Part shown: one piece after another, positions 55,421-64,000 of the stretch
How the letters are laid out: each line of letters starts with the position of its first letter
Position numbering within the stretch: position 1 is the first letter of the stretch
Source of the DNA: Neonectria sp. B-13
Taxonomy: Eukaryota; Ascomycota; Sordariomycetes; Hypocreales; Nectriaceae
DNA: 64,000 nucleotides
NCBI GenBank assembly: GCA_002682825.1
Contig: NOKP01000004.1
Span: 927,607 to 991,606 of the forward strand
Reading direction: 5' to 3'
Translations under genes and position numbers: made by a program
Notes under the pieces: generated by a model
Databases searched by the model: none
What the model was told of the DNA's origin: nothing
Seen by the model: the letters and a program-made list of their open reading frames with translations, nothing else

Positions 55421-56853
55421 CTCGAGAAGGGTTCTAGATGAACTCAGTTGCAAGTCTAAGATGTTCTGACTTTTGCGATGTTTGGTTCATTTGTCGATGA
55501 ATCCTCGAAACCTAGCAAGATATTCATAGGTTTAAGAGATGCTCAAAGGGGGAAGGGAACGGGGCATTGCTTTACTTCCTGGTGTCACTCGGAATGACTT
55601 TATCAAAATGAGGCCAGCCACACCACATTTACCATCATGGATTCTCATTCGTCGCACTTCCAGCACCGACCGTATGCGCTTGGATTTCTGAACAACTTGG
55701 TATCGGCATCGTGAGTGACGGCACCGGTTCAGCGCGGACACGGTTCACGTCGACGTGGGTGTTTTGTGAAAGTTGTGTGACGCATTCGAGTGAGACGGGA
55801 CAATTCAGGTCCGAGCGACATGCTGATGAACCGAAAATTCCAATGGTCATAGCCACAATAACACTGGCATGTCTCCCTCCTTGGCGTTTGTAACCTACTT
55901 TTCTTTGCGCCTTTGTTCGCTCTGACAGTGGCGTTGCTAGGTGTGGCTACCAAATTTGAGCACCAGTGCACGCATAACCTAGGGCTCGGGTCGAGACTGA
56001 TACTAAATTAGGCAATGCATGATGTTTACCGACATTTCAGCACAAATGGATGTAAATGGAGTGCCGGTGAACATCTTACGTGGGATCATCGCTTCGCGTC
56101 GACTCACCGTTGGAGGGTTTTACAATGATTCCTTTGTAAAGATATCGACATGCCTCACGAAATCGTAGCCGTGGACAGAGCCTGAGACTTGTCTATATCC
56201 ATAAGTGGGTATCGTGGCCTCGTCAGAGAGCTTGAGTTTATGTCAAAGGGGACATTGAGGCTCATCGTATACTGTGATGCCTGGGTTATTCGAACTTGAT
56301 CATACAATTGATTAACAGATGTATGGATACAGATCGTTGACACTTAGCTATGAGAACAAAGGTGTGACCTGGAATGAGACTCGGGCTGAGACCCAGGTAG
56401 CTGGCTAGTAGATGAAGGTGAACCCTTTGGCGGCAGATTATGTCTCAGATGTTGTCCTAGACTACATAGTGAATCACCGAGCTTCATATTGACTGGTCGA
56501 TCGATATTGAAGCGCGAGGATAGATATGTCGTTGAGATATAATACTTGGGTTAAATCTGACGTGAGCCAAGTCTGACGTGAGCGTGCCTACAGCCACGTG
56601 AAAAGTTGTTATCCACTCAAAGAGCAAACTAACTCGAGACTAGTCTTGTAAGTAACCAATTCAAGAACTAGTTAAGAACCTTTATTTAGCTCTCTTAGCC
56701 TTGGTGCGGGGTTCGCCCTCCATGTGTCAGTCGGCATCATCCGGGAAGTATAAAGTTGACTGATCCCCTCGAACTGGTCGTAGTTGCTTCTCTTCCCACA
56801 ACACAGCACAGAACATTACGGTCCCCAGATAATTCCACTGATAAACACAAACC
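55421..56853. other. 1.4-kb intergenic region between two GFA-fold genes
   Basis: No certain gene. A short ATG frame at 55635 ends in a GTGAGT donor, but no convincing protein follows. An exact 12-bp direct repeat occurs at 56556-56567 and 56572-56583 (listed separately). Confidence 0.4.
56556..56583 (+). promoter_or_regulatory. Paired TCTGACGTGAGC elements
   Basis: TCTGACGTGAGC occurs exactly twice, 16 bp apart, about 270-300 bp before the GFA-fold gene at 56854. The TGACGT core is a CRE/ATF-type half-site. Function is inferred from repetition and position only. Confidence 0.35.
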
Positions 56854-57345
56854 ATGACTTCGGGAAAGTGCATTTGCGGCAATTTGTCCTACTCTTACAC
56901 TGGGGAGCCTGTCGCCAAGGTATTCTTCTATCTGGGCACATAATCTTACCTGCTTGTCCCGATTTGTTCGTTGAATGGTCCAGCTGACTTCCCCAAGGCT
57001 CTCTGCCATTGCTCTGAATGTAAGAAACTTACAGGAAGCGTTTTCGGCTACCACTGGCTGGTGCCACGTGAGAACTTGACGATTACGAAGGGAACACCCA
57101 AAACTTTCGAGTTCAACCACACAGCAGGTCCCAAGATTAAGCTGTCCTTCTGCGGAAACTGTGGTAGTACTATCTACAAGGAAATGGATACCGAAAGAGA
57201 AAGACCGTTTTTCATTGTTCAAGCAGGTACATTGGACGATCAAGAGCCAGTCAACCAGAAACCGGATTCTGAGCTCTGGACTAGCAAGAGGGCTGATTGG
57301 GTGCCCGTTGTCAATGGAGCTGCCCAAAATGAAGAGTTCTCGTGA
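56854..57345 (+). CDS. GFA-fold (glutathione-dependent formaldehyde-activating-like) protein, short form
   Basis: 137-residue zinc-binding Mss4-fold protein from exons 56854-56919 and 56998-57345. The intron ends with a clean branch and acceptor (GCTGACTTCCCCAAG), giving GEPVAKALCHCSECKKLTGS. Ligand cysteines are CICGNLSY, CHCSECKK and FCGNCGS, the full GFA pattern. The segment FGYHWLVPRENLTITKGTPKTF is typical of the family. An earlier AG (56982) would put the exon out of frame. Function is not predictable beyond the fold; it may be a stress-related protein of the family common in fungi. Confidence 0.9.
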
Positions 57346-58956
57346 ACTGAGTAGGGTAGTGTTTTCTGACAAGCTGGGTTCGGTGTGGCGTGACCCATGA
57401 GAATGAATAACAATTGAAGTCGATGAAAAGGAACCTATTCTCATTTACTAGGTGCTGAACATATGATTCTTATGCTTCAAAACTGTGTAGCCTAGGTTTT
57501 CCATTATTGTTACTAAAGGTATGCCATATAGCCACTTGTAAGAGTGGAAAGACCAAGTGAAACATCTCCCAGTCAATGCAATCATGAGTTACTACATCGA
57601 TATCGTGCTCAGTGCCTAGTTATCAAGTCTCTTTGAAAAACAATTTGGGTCTTGCAAGCGTGGACACGGAATCAACCGCATTTAACAAAAGTAGATGGAC
57701 AAGAGTTGGAGATTACCTAGTCCAATGTAGACAATTTACGAGAGAGCCGCAGAACTCGATGATTTGATACCAGTAATGGGATTCACCTCTCAACAAACGT
57801 CAGTAAGAGTACGAGTATCTAAGCGAAACCAATACTAGGGATGTCAAAGGCATTCTTATGAGTTAATTAAGGTTCAGTAGTCAGTTTGCATTCTGTAGAG
57901 TGTATACTTTATGAAAATATGAGAACCGTCCTTGAGTGTGAGATTTCGGATCCGTTGCTCAGGGGTGATCTGAATGCATCTGATCGTTGTTACATAATTT
58001 TAATAGAATAAGGCATGGTCGCGGAGTTAGAGAGGATATCATACCCCTGTGAGTTGTCCCGTAGCCTAGTAGAAGAAGGAGTTGATACGAATCCCCGTTC
58101 TCGTTCTTCTGGCTATTTGCCTGTTTTACTCAATGAAATTATAATTCAAACCCGCCTCATGCATTCGATTCGTCGAACAAGCCAATAGCTTGAAAAACAC
58201 CGGTGGAGCCAGTATGCTTAGGGAATTACAGCGGGCAGATACATCGCTGTTCAAGGGAAACGCCCACGCCGATCATTCGGCGCCAGGGCGGGTGTCGCCC
58301 TCGACCCCCTCAATCTCAGCTGGCATTCGTAGTTGAATTTTTTTGATCTTGTTCCTGCCTTATCATATGTCAGTATTGGCAGAGCTTGCTCCGAGGGCCT
58401 GGCCGGACTCTGTGGCGAGCTGACTGCGGCCACCGTGGAGCACCGGCATTTCAGGGCTGTATCGAGAGGACAATAACTACTCTACGTATGAGACTCTGCA
58501 TCTTAAAAGAGTATAGGTTTACATTAGTGCTTCCGAACCCGTCCGTGTCCCCAATAGTTCCTCGCGATCCTCTTCAATAGCGTTGCTAACAAGCAGGCGC
58601 CGTGCATAAATTCGGAAAGGAACGAATGGCAGCTCTACCTAAGCGACATCAGATGATCGAAGTCTTAGCACTCTCAGGCTTTCTATGGCGTTTATGCTGT
58701 ATCTCTGTTTGGGCGGGAGACGACTAGGATATTGTGGACTACGAGTTGCAAACATGAGCGAACAATGTCAATCTCCTTGGTACTTACGTCCATGGTATGT
58801 CCTTAGTGAAGCAGGCCCTAGGTATCTTTACCTAATCATTGAAGTGCCTATGATGTCTTCTATGCGCTGAGTTCATCCGAGAAGCCTAAAGTGCAATTCC
58901 CGATCTTCAAAGAAAGTTCTTGGTTCGGAAATTTGCCACCTCACATTGCAATCCCG

Positions 58957-58993
58957 GGAAGCTAGTACCGGAAGCTAGTACCGGAAGCTAGTA
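58957..58993. repeat. Tandem repeat, GGAAGCTAGTACC x2.8
   Basis: A 13-bp unit occurs almost exactly three times head-to-tail. Confidence 0.8.
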
Positions 58994-59327
58994 AACATCA
59001 CTCTGCATGCGGATTCTGTTGTCGTCGAGTCCGGTATTGTTATCCAGCCACCGCTTTATTCAAGAGGGTGGTGCAGGCGGCTGTTTGAGACCGCATTACG
59101 TCGACATGATAGCTTATGCATATACGAACACGGTGTGCATGTACCAATATTTGAGCATGTGAAATGTGAGTTGTCTGTTGCTTTCCTTCCAACGAAAGCT
59201 CCTGATCTTCTTCGCGCGCTGCTGCAATGTAGCGTAGGACTCCGGGGAGGGGGCAACGCTTCCGAAGTCATAATGACGCCAAGCAACATTCGGGTTGTCA
59301 AGACACCCTCATTAGAATGTTATATCC

Positions 59328-59497
59328 ACAGCTGCAAGGAGCTCACCGCTATCATGTATGGACCTATTGGGGGTTTCACAGCCGACAGGACATAGAAAGA
59401 TGTGTGACGAGAGAACGCGGAAAGGATTGACTTGCAGCTGCAAAAAGCTCGGCGGATCGAATTATTCGATCGGCCCGGGTTTCACAGCCGATAGGCC
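59328..59497. repeat. Decayed direct duplication of about 65 bp
   Basis: CAGCTGCAAGGAGCTC...GGGTTTCACAGCCGACAGG (59328-59389) recurs as CAGCTGCAAAAAGCTC...GGGTTTCACAGCCGATAGG (59435-59495). The conserved ends are spaced 46 and 45 bp apart; the middle has diverged. Confidence 0.6.
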
Positions 59498-60105
59498 CGA
59501 TACGAGAACATATTCGGCGAATGAGATCGAGAATACGCAACTTGTTATGTAGTATGGGGAGTTCCCCGCTCTCCAGACCTGCGGGGAGTGCATAGCTAAC
59601 GCGTTCTGCGCTGTGATGAGGGGTTAATACCATCAGCCTCCTGCGTGTAAGTCACAAGTGGCTGGCTGGAATGGAACTCCATTCGGTTAGATCTGGGACG
59701 TCCTTTTTTTCTGATCTTGCCTCTAAATTGCTACCGGGGTGGATCGTTTGAGCGCCACATTGGTCATAAAAGATATGGATAGGGTCTCAACTGGGATTCG
59801 GAAGCCGGCACTGCTAAGAGCTGGTTGCTATTGAACTTCGGAAGAGTACAAACTAGATCCGTTCCAGTGACAACGGAATCGCGAGGTATAAAATCAATGA
59901 TTGGCTAGAAGCTGGAACGGTCCCGTTTTGTTGCTTTATAGGCAGATCACTACATCACCCGTGGACGTCAGTGCTGCAGGGAGCCGAAGCGACGATCCGG
60001 CCCTTCCAGACTCAGTATCCCGTCTGTCCAATCATGTCAGTTCGCTGTGACGGCTACGCCTAAGACGCTATTTAGCGCATTGGAAGGTTGCTCAAAGGGG
60101 TCCCG

Positions 60106-60168
60106 TATGTCTCAATATTTGTCGTGTCTCAGTATCGCGTGTGTCTCGGTGTGCCGTGTCTCAGTTGA
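60106..60168. repeat. Irregular GTGTCTCRGT repeats
   Basis: Four to five copies of a (GT)GTCTC(A/G)(A/G)T core at intervals of about 16-20 bp, ending in TCAGTTGAGA, a short inverted repeat. Confidence 0.5.
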
Positions 60169-60793
60169 GACCTCCCGCGAACGTTTACCTGCACTGCGTT
60201 CTGTGATTGCACAGGACAGCATCCGCAAATGGTCTATACGAAGCCCCCGTACATCTTCAAACGGCTCGCATAGCATGTGGGCTTTTGGTGTGAGGCGACC
60301 GTTGCAACCTCAGTAAGTAAATATGAGTTACTGCCGAGAAATCACAACTCAGTACTGTTACGAAACACGGTTACTCAAGTCCAATGAGCTGGATTTTGTT
60401 GAAGTACAGTTCCGCAAAGAGCATGAATGGAGGGTACACAGCTGCATTCGCCCCGTACCCCTTGGTTTGATGAGTCCTTTCTGTGTGTCTCACACCGGAC
60501 TTATCTACGACATGTGAGAGGAGGAGAGAACAGAATAGGACGCAAGCTCAGCAAGTTTCAAAGCGCCACAGCGTCACCGTGACTACATGAGCATAACTGG
60601 TACGAAGTTACAAACAGAACCGCGGCAGTCGTCAAGGACGTTTTCTCGTGACGTGTCATTGTGAGCTATTGGAGAGAAAGCGGCCGAATAAAAGCAACTT
60701 TGCACGGGTAGGGGCGGGACGGGGAGACGATCCGGAGGCAAGATCAATGTTGCGAAGGCGTTGTTTTCAGGTGCTCGACGGAGTGCATCGAAG

Positions 60794-60802
60794 TATATAA
60801 AT
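60794..60802 (+). promoter_or_regulatory. TATA box of the lectin gene
   Basis: TATATAAAT, 116-124 bp upstream of the lectin ATG, followed by an ACAC-rich leader. Confidence 0.6.
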
Positions 60803-60917
60803 GAGGTCGGAGGCCCTCCTAAACGAACTTGTTTTCTATCCTTCAGACTCACACTCAAACACACACACAGACAATCAATTTCAAGCTACTCTATTCATTC
60901 CCAGACCCTCATACAAC

Positions 60918-61501
60918 ATGTCGTCGCACAACACCCTTGGAAACGGCGAGTGGCTGCTCAAGGGCAGCAGCCTGTGGAGCCAGGACGGCTCTGTTGAGCT
61001 GAAGATGCAGGGCGATGGCAAGATCGCCGTGTACTGGGGGTATGAAGCACCTGTCACCAACCTTCGGACATTACATTAACAGCGATTTCCAGTGGACAAT
61101 GTCGCTTCCAAAACACCGCGTCTCAGCGCCAGGATATCAAGGGCCTCATCATGCAGACGGATGGCAACTTGTGCATGTAGTAAGTCTAATATCCTGTTGG
61201 TTCTCGTCCCCCTCTCTTTCAGAAGAGTGGCGTGGCTATCACGCACCAATAAGACCTGGTGTTATCCACGGGAAACGGAAATATACCAGGGCGTTTCCTT
61301 CTATCGAGCTTCCTTTCTTTGTCTCTGACAGTGGCTGACGAGAATCTTGCGTGCAGCGACGTCAACGGCAAGGCCGTCTGGAGCACTGACACAGCACCGG
61401 TCCCTGCCGAGCACCCCGTCATCTGCGCCGTGCAGAATGATGGCAACGTTGTTCTTTACAAAGGCACCCCGATCTGGTCCAGCAACACCTACAAGGGCTA
61501 G
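60918..61501 (+). CDS. Small bulb-type (B_lectin) mannose-binding lectin-like protein
   Basis: 117-residue single-domain beta-prism II protein from exons 60918-61039, 61093-61179 and 61357-61501 (354 nt). Three repeats of the sugar-binding motif family QxDxNxVxY are visible: MQGDGKIAVYWG, MQTDGNLCMYD across intron 2, and VQNDGNVVLYKG. The first is degenerate at the Asn. There is no signal peptide, so it is probably cytosolic or leaves by a non-classical route, as with many fungal lectins. The second intron is long (177 nt). A strong TATA box suggests regulated, possibly abundant expression. Fungal lectins of this type are suspected in defence or storage; no direct evidence exists here. Confidence 0.9.
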
Positions 61502-62817
61502 ATATAAGAAATAGGCGTGAGTTCGATGAACGAACCCGGAGATTAGTGAAGCGCATACTGGGAGAAGAGAAAAACTAGTCACAGTCTAGGTTGTAAGATT
61601 GTTCATTAGCACCTAGTCACTCGTTTCTTAGTAGGGGAATGCAACCACTTACGTCGATTTTGTCTTTCGCGAATCCGATCAATGACGTCCGAAAACATAA
61701 AATGAGCATCGCTATCATTATCTCGTCTTACTGTTATGACAACTAATACACTACTACATAGCAATTTAATTACGACATTAAGTAACACAATACCCACGCT
61801 AAGTCTATGGATATCCTAAACATATATCTAGATGTGTTGAAGGTCTCAGTACCTAAGCTAAGGGACCTAAGGTAAGGATTAATGGTTAAGGGTCGGAAGC
61901 CTAAGACTTCAGCGCCTGGGGCTCAGTGCATCCATAGTTTGCGATAATAATGAAAGAGAGCTGTACTAACAGCAATACCCTATACCTCCTCTTTCATTAC
62001 CATACTGGACTACGTGATTATGGGAGGCGACGAAGCCGTGATCCACCAACGGGGAGAGAGTAGCGTGCGAGGGTTCACAGAGCAAGGGCTAGTTGTCGCC
62101 CTGCTAAGGCTCAAATCTCAATTGTTACTCAATGCCAAGCTTTGCCTTCGGCATCTCAGACTGCATTGATGAATCCCTGGCCGAGCGGCTGGCAACTGCG
62201 GAGGACGGTGAAAGATATAGTCGTGTCGTGGTACAGCGTAATGCCAAGTAAGGAAGATGTCATGGGTCAAAAACAGCACCGAAAATGCTAAGTTCCATAG
62301 ATCTCCAGTGTTGTGAACTTGTAAGTCGTGAGTAGGTGGACACTCGCTTCTTAGCCTTCTTAGCCTTGTCGTGATGGCGGCGCTGTTGGCCCACGCTTCT
62401 GGTTAGCTTGATCACTCGCTTTAGTCACTCAAGCTCTACCATTGTATTCGCGGTCGGCATATAATTACATTCAGGTTGACATGACTGTTTCACCAAAGAC
62501 CCTGTCAGCATCCATCACCATTCCAACGATTAAAGTAATTCTCTGGCTGTGCCCAGTCACCACGCATGATCGATTGGGAAAGCCAGGAACGAGGCACGGT
62601 AATAAGGATATCTCTGCGTGGCTCGAGCACTGTACCAGATTTGCTTTTTCATCGTCATCCCTCCCACCCAACCGGTTTTCAACGACGTTCAAAATGCTGG
62701 ACTTGGGGTGTCGCTGGTGTGGTGGTCAATTCGGCATTTACCATGTTAGGTTTATAACGAGGGTCAGTGGTGCTTGTTTCCAATCGACTAGCTTAGTCAC
62801 TCCAATAACATCGGATG
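61502..62817. other. Intergenic region upstream of the tRNA
   Basis: 1.3 kb. It contains a CTAAGG/CCTAAG-rich stretch at 61845-61910 (ACCTAAGCTAAGGGACCTAAGG) and no supported gene. Confidence 0.4.
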
Positions 62818-62903
62818 TCCGATATAGTGTAGTGGACTATCATACCGCGTTTTCATTCCGAAAATGTGCCGCGGGGACCGGGGTTCGATTCCCCGTATCG
62901 GAG
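62818..62903 (+). tRNA. tRNA-Glu (anticodon TTC) with 13-nt intron
   Basis: The acceptor stem TCCGATA pairs exactly with TATCGGA, with discriminator G at 62903. The T-arm is CCGGGGTTCGATTCCCCG. The anticodon stem CCGCG/CGCGG encloses TTTTCA, then a 13-nt intron (62856-62868), then C; this puts TTC at 62852-62854 and the intron at the canonical position between 37 and 38. A T-rich Pol III terminator (TTTCTTTTT, 62904-62912) follows immediately. Confidence 0.95.
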
Positions 62904-62912
62904 TTTCTTTTT
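62904..62912 (+). terminator. RNA polymerase III terminator of the tRNA-Glu gene
   Basis: TTTCTTTTT directly after the discriminator base. Confidence 0.8.
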
Positions 62913-63493
62913 ACCGTTCTGAGCATCTCAGGCACTTCAATATGTTTCTTCTTGTCGTCTGGGCATGTTGTTGTGTTTTTGCATCGCTTGAGTGTTAGTT
63001 GTTTGGGACGGATGCGTGCCGAGAATGAGGGTCGGAATTGTGGGGCCGACGCCCAACCTTAATGCCTCAGGCCGGAACCTGGCCACAGGTCAGAGGAATA
63101 CGGCGCATCAAGGGAAATGTTTAGTTAAAATAGTAAAATAAACTTGATGGCTCATTGCTGATATTCAAAACGGTTCTCACATTTTCTGTGACATTAAATT
63201 TTAGATGGAGGATGCACGCAACTGGCAAAACCCGCTGCCCCACGATCGCAACGGCGGTGCTTCAGGCGGAACCCTCTGCCACAGTGTCCAGGATTGTACC
63301 TTAAGCGCTGAAAGCCGTGGCGATTACTTCCATTAACTTACCTACTCACAACTGCATCACTGAACTGCAATGGAAGTGGGGTAATATGCTTGTCGCGCGG
63401 TAATGCTCATGAATTTCCAATTTAAGCATGCTGCTCAATACAGAAGGGCAGTATTTCCCTCTCATGCCAAACTGAGCCAAAACCAACCGTCCC
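62913..63493. other. Intergenic region
   Basis: 581 bp between the tRNA and the 3' end of the last gene. Nothing recognised. Confidence 0.4.
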
Positions 63494-64000
63494 TCAGTTC
63501 CATTCGTGAGCAAAAAGCGTGGTATAGCCAGGCTCCCTCTGCGTATGAGTATTCGCCTCCTCGTTTCCGGCTTTGAGCTGGGACTTGCTCTCAGCTATAT
63601 TCCTTGTAGACGATTTGGTCACTGTGACCAAGTTGTTTGTGATGACGGTAAGAGCTTCCCGTTGCTTTTCATCGCGAGTCTCATTTGCAAGCGTCTGAAG
63701 ATCCTTCACCGACTGCTTCAGCGTGTCAATAGAGATGAAAGCGATGGTAGGTATGTCGTGCTTGACGACGTAGGTAAACTCGGTCAAGTCTTCTTTGGCT
63801 GACATGATGGCCGACTTGATGTCTTCGACCCATCTTCCTGGACGGTGTGACACCACAGCCACAAACGCCCTTCTCACTCTCTGGGAGAACACGGATATTT
63901 TCCTCTGTGAGCCACTCCTTCATCTTAGCAGCGAGAACTGGTTGATCTGCATCCCGGGCTCCCATCATCTCAAATAGTCCTTCAGCGGAGGCCATGCCGT
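63494..64000 (-). CDS. Hypothetical helical protein, possibly partial at the window edge
   Basis: Best model: 63995-63878 joined to 63837-63494 by a 40-nt GT-AG intron, giving 153 residues from an ATG at 63995; the frame stays open to the window end, so the true start may lie outside. The N-terminal part (LFEMMGARDADQPVLAAKMKEWL) and the C-terminal part (KSAIMSAKEDLTEFTYVVKHDIPTIAFISIDTLKQSVKDLQTLANE) are amphipathic helices, suggesting a coiled-coil or apolipoprotein-like fold. The family is not recognised. The intron is short and lacks a clear branch site, so the junction is tentative. Confidence 0.45.

Larger units (their letters stand above)
57346..60917. other. 3.6-kb gene-poor stretch with decayed duplications
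   Basis: No protein-coding or RNA gene could be supported. It holds a 13-bp unit repeated three times (58957-58993), a decayed duplication (59328-59497), a near-palindrome (59452-59473), GTGTCTC-type repeats (60106-60168), and the lectin promoter at its right end. Confidence 0.5.

Noticed and set aside
55635..55893. Possible two-exon micro-gene (short ATG frame, GTGAGT donor, CAG acceptor near 55808)
   Set aside because: The product would be about 50 residues with no recognisable feature; splice sites of this quality arise by chance.
62150..62220. tRNA-like D-arm sequence (GGCCGAGCGGCTGG)
   Set aside because: No matching acceptor stem, anticodon arm or T-arm follows.
62442..63062. 206-codon open frame over the tRNA
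   Set aside because: It overlaps a well-formed tRNA gene and its Pol III terminator and has random composition.

Overview
The window is genomic DNA of a filamentous ascomycete (Pezizomycotina, most likely a Sordariomycete). The signs are short GT-AG introns of about 40-90 nt with CTAAC/CTGAC-type branch sites, genes on both strands without operons, GGCTAAA (XlnR/Xyr1-type) promoter elements, a tRNA-Glu with a 13-nt intron, and typical fungal families: a PDR transporter, Zn2Cys6-type regulator, GH11, CE5, GH3, tannase-family esterase, oxidosqualene cyclase and fungal glucosylceramide synthase. Most multi-exon models below were rebuilt by hand, and their exon lengths sum to whole codons.

Layout. 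1-7.3 kb: the end of a fungal-specific transcription factor gene (apparently with an AT-AC intron), followed on the same strand by a 14-exon PDR-type ABC transporter. 7.9-10.3 kb: a 14-exon amidophosphoribosyltransferase gene (ADE4 type) on the minus strand. 11-16.8 kb: a hemicellulose-degrading island with a feruloyl esterase, an acetylxylan esterase and a GH11 xylanase; the last two diverge from a 1-kb promoter holding XlnR-like sites. A secreted GH3 beta-glucosidase lies at 25.9-28.4 kb. Between them are a beta-propeller-like protein, a BTB protein and an FAD monooxygenase.

28-43 kb is a dense housekeeping stretch: glucosylceramide synthase, tRNA-splicing endonuclease SEN2, a gamma-butyrobetaine dioxygenase-like enzyme, SGT1, lanosterol synthase (ERG7), SPO11 and a YAR1-like ankyrin protein. 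43.5-64 kb is looser and more accessory: a Cys/His-rich protein, a Helo-like N-terminal-domain protein, a methyltransferase with a natural run of six histidines, a DUF7025-type AAA ATPase, an F-box-like protein, two GFA-fold proteins, a small bulb-type lectin, one tRNA, several decayed duplications and low-complexity tracts, and a partial gene at the right edge.

Functional themes. The esterases, xylanase and beta-glucosidase would jointly take apart feruloylated, acetylated arabinoxylan and the sugars it releases. The transcription factor next to the PDR pump suggests a regulator-transporter pair. ERG7 and glucosylceramide synthase both feed membrane lipid composition. I did not find a convincing new multi-gene system. 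The most unusual signals are at the level of gene structure: one AT-AC intron, two GC-AG introns, and 17-nt exons in the PRPP amidotransferase gene.
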